From positions 19,117-28,119 of the forward strand of contig OMSV01000192.1 of NCBI GenBank assembly GCA_900290385.1: a DNA stretch of 9,003 nucleotides, written 5' to 3'. Below, piece by piece: positions 5,030 through 9,003 of the stretch. The notes beneath the pieces were generated by a model. That model was not told the origin of the DNA and searched no databases. It saw nothing but the letters and a program-made list of their open reading frames with translations. A program made the translations under genes and the position numbers. This stretch comes from Syntrophobacter sp. SbD2. Lineage in GTDB: Bacteria; Desulfobacterota; Syntrophobacteria; Syntrophobacterales; Syntrophobacteraceae. Each line of letters starts with the position of its first letter. Positions within the stretch are counted from its first letter, which is position 1.

Positions 5030-5629
5030 ATGAAAAGACAACTCCTCAACTATGACACTTTGCTGAAGATTGCAGGCGCCATCTCGCATTCCAAGGATCC
5101 CGAAGAAGTTGTGTTGATGACCGTGGATAGTATAAAAACGGCTCTGGATGTCAAAGGCTGCGCGGTGTTCCTGATCAATCGCCACACTGATGAACTGGAA
5201 CTGGCCGCGTCCTTTGGGTTGAGTGAAGAGTACATCAGTAAAGGCCCGCTGAGCGCATTGCGTTCAATAGCTCAGTCTCTCGAGGTGGGGCCGGTAGCAA
5301 TCTACGACGTTACTGATGATCCGAGAATTCAGTATCCTGAAGAGGCACAAAAGGAAGGAATTGCTTCCATTCTTTCTGTACCCATCGTGGCTGGCGGGAA
5401 GTCGATTGGGGCTTTGCGCGTTTACACTGCCGAACCGTGGGAGTTTACCCTGGATGATGTGAATTTTGTGCAGGCCATGGCCTCCATGGCTGGTATGGCT
5501 ATTGAAATGGCCAGACTCTATAAAGGGTTTAAGGATAGCATCGAGGTATTGAAGCAACTCAGAGATCCGAAGTCCCTCAAACGCAAGAGAAGAACGCCTC
5601 ACGAGGGAATTCCCTTAGATGTTGCCTAG
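5030..5629 (+). CDS. Single-domain GAF protein
   Basis: A 199-residue cytoplasmic protein consisting mainly of one GAF domain, about residues 15-165. It opens with LLKIAGAISHSKDPEEV, the usual N-terminal helix before GAF. GCAVFLINRHTDELELAASFGL gives the first strands; ASILSVPIVAGGKSIGALRVY gives the conserved S-x-P-I-x-x-x-G-x-x-I-G-x-L strand pair; VNFVQAMASMAGMAIEMARLY gives the last long helix. The C-terminal tail is basic (KSLKRKRRTP, from about 182). There is no kinase, cyclase or DNA-binding domain, so it would act by binding a small ligand or a partner; GAF ligands include cyclic nucleotides, haem, iron and small metabolites, and none can be chosen here. The ATG at 5030 has a strong TAAGGAGG at 5015-5022. 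A consensus FNR site lies just upstream, consistent with redox control. Confidence 0.93.
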   Translation: MKRQLLNYDTLLKIAGAISHSKDPEEVVLMTVDSIKTALDVKGCAVFLINRHTDELELAASFGLSEEYISKGPLSALRSIAQSLEVGPVAIYDVTDDPRIQYPEEAQKEGIASILSVPIVAGGKSIGALRVYTAEPWEFTLDDVNFVQAMASMAGMAIEMARLYKGFKDSIEVLKQLRDPKSLKRKRRTPHEGIPLDVA

Positions 5630-5736
5630 GATGCGATTAGAAAAGACACGGCAAAGTGAGCGGCTCATTGGGCCGAACAGGGCAAAAATTCAAGATGGCT
5701 GCTCATGAGTGCCGGGTATCTCCCCAGGTGGATCGC

Positions 5737-5748
5737 TGACCGGGTAAG
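5737..5748 (+). repeat. TGACCGGGTAAG, copy upstream of the second IHF gene
   Basis: Exact copy of the 12-mer at 4925-4936, here 54 bp before the ATG at 5803. The short CAAGA-TTTT-TCTTG inverted repeat at 5765-5778 lies between it and the gene. Possible operator of a regulator shared with the GAF gene. Confidence 0.4.
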
Positions 5749-5802
5749 AAATCGAAACGAGTCACAAGATTTTTCTTGCGATTCTAATCTGAGGGGCAAT
5801 CC

Positions 5803-6093
5803 ATGACTCTCACAAAAGCCCATCTCGCAGAAGCACTCTTTGCCAAAAACATCTTCAGCAAAACTCAATCAGCCCAGATCATCGAGACCCTTTTCGAGCT
5901 CATAAAACAGTCCCTTCAAAACGGCGAAGATGTTCTAATCAGCGGGTTCGGGAAATTTTCAGTGCAAGAAAAGCAGGCGCGTATAGGGAGGAATCCCCAG
6001 ACGGGGGAGACTATGATGCTGCCGTCTAGGAAAGTGGTAACATTCAAGTGCTCTGGTGTTCTGCGGGCGAGAATGAATGGGGAGAAGGACTGA
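5803..6093 (+). CDS. ihfA: Integration host factor alpha-like protein, copy 2
   Basis: A 96-residue IHF-alpha-type protein, identical to copy 1 (3710-4000) at 74 of 96 positions with no gaps. It keeps the MTLTKA start, VLISGFGKFSV, the GRNPQTGE arm with Pro65 and VVTFKCSGVLR, and is closer to the usual deltaproteobacterial IhfA than copy 1. GAGGGG lies 5-6 bases before the ATG. A small coiled-coil protein gene starts 13 bp after its stop, so the two are probably one operon. The two copies share the bases just around the start codon and about 20 bases past the stop, consistent with a local duplication that has since diverged. They could form different dimers with an IHF beta encoded elsewhere, or one may be a dedicated island architectural protein. 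Confidence 0.93.
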   Translation: MTLTKAHLAEALFAKNIFSKTQSAQIIETLFELIKQSLQNGEDVLISGFGKFSVQEKQARIGRNPQTGETMMLPSRKVVTFKCSGVLRARMNGEKD

Positions 6094-6106
6094 TGGATAA
6101 AGAATT

Positions 6107-6487
6107 ATGAACTCAAAGAGCCCCAGTGATGAACCCCTTAAATTGGAACTGGAACCAGTCAGCCGGGTCCTCCGGGAGTGTTTAAAATCGCTCAGTCAAG
6201 AAGAAGTGCAAGTTCAATTGAAATTACTTAAAAAGATCAAAAGAAGTTACCGACTGGACCTGGAATCAATCCATCTGGCCCTCGAAGTCAGCAAAAAGGG
6301 TGGATGCGAAATTGTGTATCCGCTTTTGTATCGGCTTGTTGGAAAAGAAAGTCTCTATGAATGGCTTAAAAATCCAGCGCTAGCCAAACAAAAAATTAAG
6401 GAGACGAAGGACCGGATTGCAGAGGTCGAGCAGCTGATTTCGCTTCTGAAGGCGAAACTAGGATCACTTTCCCCAAAGGCTCGGTGA
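6107..6487 (+). CDS. Small helical, coiled-coil protein downstream of IHF copy 2
   Basis: A 126-residue, charged, apparently all-helical protein that I do not recognise. Residues 21-60 look like a helical pair (VLRECLKSL, QLKLLKKIKRSY). ESLYEWLKNPALAK is at about 81-94, and residues 94-120 have a Leu/Ile heptad pattern suggesting a short coiled coil. There is no signal peptide or membrane segment. The ATG at 6107 has only a weak upstream GGATAAAG, so translation may be coupled to the IHF gene ending 13 bp before. A 5-codon frame (ATG at 6094) lies in between. The position suggests a role tied to DNA architecture or regulation, but this is inference from context alone. The equivalent place after IHF copy 1 has no such gene. 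Confidence 0.75.
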   Translation: MNSKSPSDEPLKLELEPVSRVLRECLKSLSQEEVQVQLKLLKKIKRSYRLDLESIHLALEVSKKGGCEIVYPLLYRLVGKESLYEWLKNPALAKQKIKETKDRIAEVEQLISLLKAKLGSLSPKAR

Positions 6488-6577
6488 TGAGTCGGGCCTT
6501 GCTTTTCAGGATAAAACAGTGTGGACCAAGCATTCCAAGCCCCTCTGGCCCGAAGAGAAATCAAACCGATCTAAGCA

Positions 6578-6595
6578 GGCAAATTCCGGCAAATT
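6578..6595. repeat. Direct repeat GGCAAATT, 10-bp period
   Basis: GGCAAATT at 6578-6585 and 6588-6595, one helical turn apart, 23 bp before the ATG at 6618. It could be an operator; it is short enough to be chance. Further left, TCGGGCC (6492-6498) and GGCCCGA (6547-6553) form a wide inverted repeat after the coiled-coil gene. Confidence 0.35.
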
Positions 6596-6617
6596 AACAA
6601 AGAAGGTAAGAGCGTAA

Positions 6618-7034
6618 ATGGCGACAAAAAAGCGATGGATGTATGTACCGCCGAAGCCGGCAAAACCAAAAGTACCTGAATACCTGAAACCGGCAGTCAA
6701 AGCCAAGGCCGACGGGTTTGTGGAATCCTTTCTCAAACCCACCTTCATCAAACCGCCGCCGAAAGACTACCAGTGGAACTACGTGGTCGATATCTTCACA
6801 AAATGGCATCAGCGGTACTTCTATTTTTGCTCAACATGGCGTTCTCCAGGGGCAAATGCGATTTCAGAGTATTTCGAGGTAAGATTTGCAAGGATGGAAT
6901 ATGCCGGAGGCAAGAAATTCAATATGGCATACATGAGGCACACCGGCCAGTGGTGGGAAATTTTTCAGGATCTTACATTGGACGAGTGCATTGACGAAAT
7001 CAGGACCAATCCTCTCTTTCAGCCGGCGATTTAG
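6618..7034 (+). CDS. Conserved protein of unknown function
   Basis: A 138-residue protein. It has a proline- and lysine-rich N-terminal region (about 8-22 and again PPPKD at 46-50) followed by a compact aromatic-rich domain with WNYVVDIFTKWHQRYFYFC (53-71), PGANAIS (77-83), RFARMEYAGG (89-98) and YMRHTGQWWEI (105-115). I have an impression of similar proteins from environmental bacteria with the same MRHTGQW block, always unnamed, but cannot confirm it. No catalytic motif is evident, although the single Cys71 and the His/Trp-rich block could form a ligand site. It has no signal peptide. The ATG at 6618 has AGAAGGTAAGAG upstream at a slightly long spacing. Its stop codon overlaps that of the convergent deoxyribosyltransferase gene. 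Confidence 0.85.
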   Translation: MATKKRWMYVPPKPAKPKVPEYLKPAVKAKADGFVESFLKPTFIKPPPKDYQWNYVVDIFTKWHQRYFYFCSTWRSPGANAISEYFEVRFARMEYAGGKKFNMAYMRHTGQWWEIFQDLTLDECIDEIRTNPLFQPAI

Positions 7035-7480
7035 AAAAACTGAAAAACCGTTTCCATTAACTCCTCCCTGCTCCTCACAACCCAATCACACGAACACTCA
7101 ATCATCGGATTCACAATGGCGCCTTCACACTCACCCGCTCGCCTGAAATCAGTCCTGATTCCAATAATTTTCTGTTCGGGTGATCTTCTGGCGAAAAAAT
7201 ATCCGATCTCCCAAGCCGTGCCATCATCCACCTGAGAGCCGTCGAGCAAAGCGATTACAAGGTTGGCATCATCGAGATGTGATTTACAGCGGGAGAAGAT
7301 TTCCAGTTTTGCCTTTGGGCCCAGATGATCCATTTCGGATAGGGTGATCAAATCGTAAGGGAAGATGATCTCGGTCTTTGTTCCACGCTGAGCTGCAAGG
7401 GATTCGATTTTTCTGATAGTGGCTCTTATCCAGTCCCGTTCGGCTTCGGAAAAGAGTGGGCCTGCGAAATAGATTTTCAC
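7031..7480 (-). CDS. Nucleoside 2-deoxyribosyltransferase family protein
   Basis: A 149-residue protein of the nucleoside 2-deoxyribosyltransferase family, which transfers deoxyribose between bases or hydrolyses N-glycosidic bonds of (deoxy)nucleosides or nucleotides. The N-terminal strand KIYFAGPLFSEAE carries the phosphate/sugar-contacting G-P-L-F. ANLVIALLDGSQVDDGTAWEIGYF has the family core: Asp80, the D-D-G-T-x-x-E pattern, and E91 as the expected catalytic nucleophile. NPMIE (124-128) matches the C-terminal Asn-containing segment. All expected catalytic parts are present. Start is GTG at 7480 with AGAGGA 6 bases upstream; no better ATG exists. The stop (TAA at 7033-7031) overlaps the TAG of the convergent gene at 7032-7034. 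Base salvage is the usual role, but related folds also occur in effector and defence proteins; nothing here indicates that. Confidence 0.92.
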   Translation of the reverse strand: MKIYFAGPLFSEAERDWIRATIRKIESLAAQRGTKTEIIFPYDLITLSEMDHLGPKAKLEIFSRCKSHLDDANLVIALLDGSQVDDGTAWEIGYFFARRSPEQKIIGIRTDFRRAGECEGAIVNPMIECSCDWVVRSREELMETVFQFF

Positions 7481-7549
7481 CTTCTTCCTCTGATCATCCT
7501 GGAAGGAATATAAGTTCCTCCTCCGGGTTGGGGCAGCCTTAAAAATTAT

Positions 7550-8113
7550 TTAAACCGGCCGTTTGTGAGTGCAGCTATCCCACACCTCCTGTGGAAAGAT
7601 GATACTGCCGGTCCCCGGAATTCCAATAACCTCCTTGTCAGTATTAAGGTCAATACCGTTTCTGAGGTACGCTTTATAAGCTAACTGGCTGCAGTAGAAA
7701 GCATTCTCCGTCCAAGAATCTAGAAAATTAATGTTGTATGGCTTACCAACCTGTGCCAGGCAGTATGCCGAAACGTTCTCCCGTATTGCACTCTCCTGTT
7801 CCGAGCTTAAACCTCGGGCATCCAGAGGATAGGCAACGCCGTAAAGCTGATCGACCAGCAAACGTTGATCCAACATGTTGGTGGAGTTCCACACTGAAGA
7901 ATTAGTCTCGAAAGATATGACGCCCCTGGCTCCGGCCTCAACGCACCTTCCTTCCGGTCCGATGTAGATAACAACATGGTCAACGTCGCCCGGTATGAGT
8001 TTGCCGATCAGGCGCCAGAACTCTCCAGGTATAATTGGACCCCCTCCGTCCACAGTGCAAATGAGGTCCCCGGTCTTTATCGCCAGCCCGTTAATCTCGA
8101 ATGAATAGACCAT
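7550..8113 (-). CDS. YiiX/YaeF-like permuted papain-fold hydrolase (peptidase C92 type)
   Basis: A 187-residue protein resembling the YiiX/YaeF group of circularly permuted NlpC/P60-like cysteine hydrolases. The order of active residues is the permuted one. GDLICTVDGGG (15-25) is followed by H46 in DVDHVVIYIG, then CVEAGARGV with E59, and much later C141 in FYCSQLAYKAY, where the family has the catalytic Cys before a polar residue and the helix. Members are thought to cleave amide or thioester bonds in peptidoglycan-like or lipid-linked substrates. No signal peptide is seen, so a cytoplasmic place is likely. The ATG at 8113 has only a weak GGGAT upstream. The gene begins 33 bp after the metallophosphoesterase gene on the same strand, so an operon is likely. 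Confidence 0.82.
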   Translation of the reverse strand: MVYSFEINGLAIKTGDLICTVDGGGPIIPGEFWRLIGKLIPGDVDHVVIYIGPEGRCVEAGARGVISFETNSSVWNSTNMLDQRLLVDQLYGVAYPLDARGLSSEQESAIRENVSAYCLAQVGKPYNINFLDSWTENAFYCSQLAYKAYLRNGIDLNTDKEVIGIPGTGSIIFPQEVWDSCTHKRPV

Positions 8114-8146
8114 CTTATCCCACTGTTGAAGTTTGAAATGAGCGAG

Positions 8147-9003
8147 CTAAGGGACTTGGACATATCCTTCGTCTTTAATGAAGTCTTTCGGTGGATTCGG
8201 TGTATCGTCCTGATACCCTTTTAACCGAACGTGCAGATTTCCATCCACTACCTCGGTCTCGACATAGGTACAGCCATCTTTGGCGCTGTCCACCCATGCG
8301 CCGCAGTTGGCATAGATCGTGTTGCTGGCCCCGGGAAAGCCCGGATTGTCAGGGACCAGGATAGGAGTATGCGTGTGTCCGAAAATGACGACCTTGACGT
8401 TGGAGCCAAGGCGGAAATAGGTATCGTCGGCAGCACCAAAGAGGCCGAGTTCTTCATCCTCAACAGCAGTAAAAACACCGACACGCCCGCTTCCCGGAAC
8501 ATCTCCCCAATTAGAAGTTATACCTCCAAACCGGGTGCCGATGTCATCAATTGTCATCTGGACGCCCGGATAGCCGGGGAGGCCGCCCACAATAATGTCA
8601 CCAGGGTCCAACCCGCAATCCTGGGCGATCGAATGAAACGCGTTCTCGGCGAAATTGGGGTCTCCCTTAGCATATTCAATCATAATACCGGCAAAAATAT
8701 CTAGTACATCCTGATTTTTCCCTATCTTGCAGGCCTTGTAGGCAACCATGCGCGAAATGAAATACCCGAGAGGAAGGAAGGAATAATTGGAATTGCACAG
8801 CCTGTCGGGCGCATTGAAAAGGCAGTAGCGATCACCGTGTTCGGCGACCAGGGGCCCGGCCGTGTAAGTCCCGAGTGGCCATGTGCCGTCGCAGACAAAA
8901 TTGATCCCGGGAAAAGTGGTTTGCATAAAGTTCCTCATGGTCGTTATATCGCCGTTGTCCAGGGCCATGTCGTGATTGCCGGGCACATAGCTCAGTTTGA
9001 TGT
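8147..9003 (-). CDS. Calcineurin-like metallophosphoesterase (N-terminus beyond window edge)
   Basis: 285 C-terminal residues are visible and the frame stays open through 9003. In visible numbering, VPGNHD at 6-11 is the Asn/His motif of the calcineurin-like phosphoesterase fold, VAEHGDRY at 52-59 fits the middle metal-binding His, and FGHTHTP at 207-213 is the last His-x-His motif. The first two metal motifs (D-x-H and G-D-x-x-D) should lie upstream, outside the window. About 150 residues separate the EHGD and GHTH motifs, longer than in compact members of the family; this part holds a Gly/Pro/Asp-rich stretch. The C-terminus after GHTHTP has ANCGAWVDS and TYVETEV, usual final strands. The substrate (nucleotide, phospholipid, protein or cyclic nucleotide) is not evident. 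It lies directly upstream of the papain-like hydrolase gene. Confidence 0.88.
   Translation of the reverse strand, partial: IKLSYVPGNHDMALDNGDITTMRNFMQTTFPGINFVCDGTWPLGTYTAGPLVAEHGDRYCLFNAPDRLCNSNYSFLPLGYFISRMVAYKACKIGKNQDVLDIFAGIMIEYAKGDPNFAENAFHSIAQDCGLDPGDIIVGGLPGYPGVQMTIDDIGTRFGGITSNWGDVPGSGRVGVFTAVEDEELGLFGAADDTYFRLGSNVKVVIFGHTHTPILVPDNPGFPGASNTIYANCGAWVDSAKDGCTYVETEVVDGNLHVRLKGYQDDTPNPPKDFIKDEGYVQVP

Noticed and set aside
6492..6553. TCGGGCC and GGCCCGA arms after the coiled-coil gene, considered as a terminator
   Set aside because: The 48-nt loop is too large and no T-run follows.

Overview
The window looks like chromosomal DNA from an anaerobic deltaproteobacterium (Desulfobacterota, perhaps a Syntrophobacterales-type lineage). 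The supports are an IhfA-type protein pair with a typical deltaproteobacterial sequence, a probable selenocysteine-containing thioredoxin-like protein, a LexA repressor, a CpxR-like regulator and a consensus FNR-type operator. This assignment is an inference from gene content; there is no rRNA or complete tRNA to anchor it.

Left part (1-1890), all genes on the minus strand: the N-terminus of an MFS transporter, a CpxR-like response regulator with no sensor kinase beside it, and a solitary HicB-type antitoxin. At 1892-1920 lies a 29-nt sequence matching the 3' end of bacterial tmRNA (ssrA), including the CCA end, with no tmRNA body upstream of it. This is best read as the duplicated attachment site left by integration of a genomic island. 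From its orientation, the island would extend rightward from about 1921 and the left part would be the older chromosome. Just inside this boundary are three tandem 11-bp repeats and an inverted repeat.

Middle part (2127-6487), the putative island: lexA and an unrecognised gene form a minus-strand operon, divergent from a plus-strand series. That series is an IHF-alpha-like gene, a thioredoxin-fold gene interrupted by an in-frame TGA (probable selenoprotein, with a SECIS-like hairpin just after the TGA), a single-domain GAF protein preceded by a perfect TTGAT-N4-ATCAA site, a second IHF-alpha-like gene 77% identical to the first, and a small coiled-coil protein. Regulators (LexA, two IHF paralogues, a GAF sensor) dominate, and a TGACCGG motif recurs in three upstream regions.

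Right part (6488-9003): a conserved protein of unknown function on the plus strand converges, with overlapping stop codons, on a nucleoside 2-deoxyribosyltransferase-like gene. Beyond it lies a minus-strand pair: a calcineurin-like metallophosphoesterase (running off the right edge) followed by a YiiX/YaeF-like permuted papain-fold hydrolase.

The strongest item for follow-up is the predicted selenoprotein at 4177-4497, which a standard gene caller would truncate at codon 81. Next are the tmRNA-derived island boundary and the duplicated IHF genes. I do not see a clear defence system, CRISPR array or complete insertion sequence.
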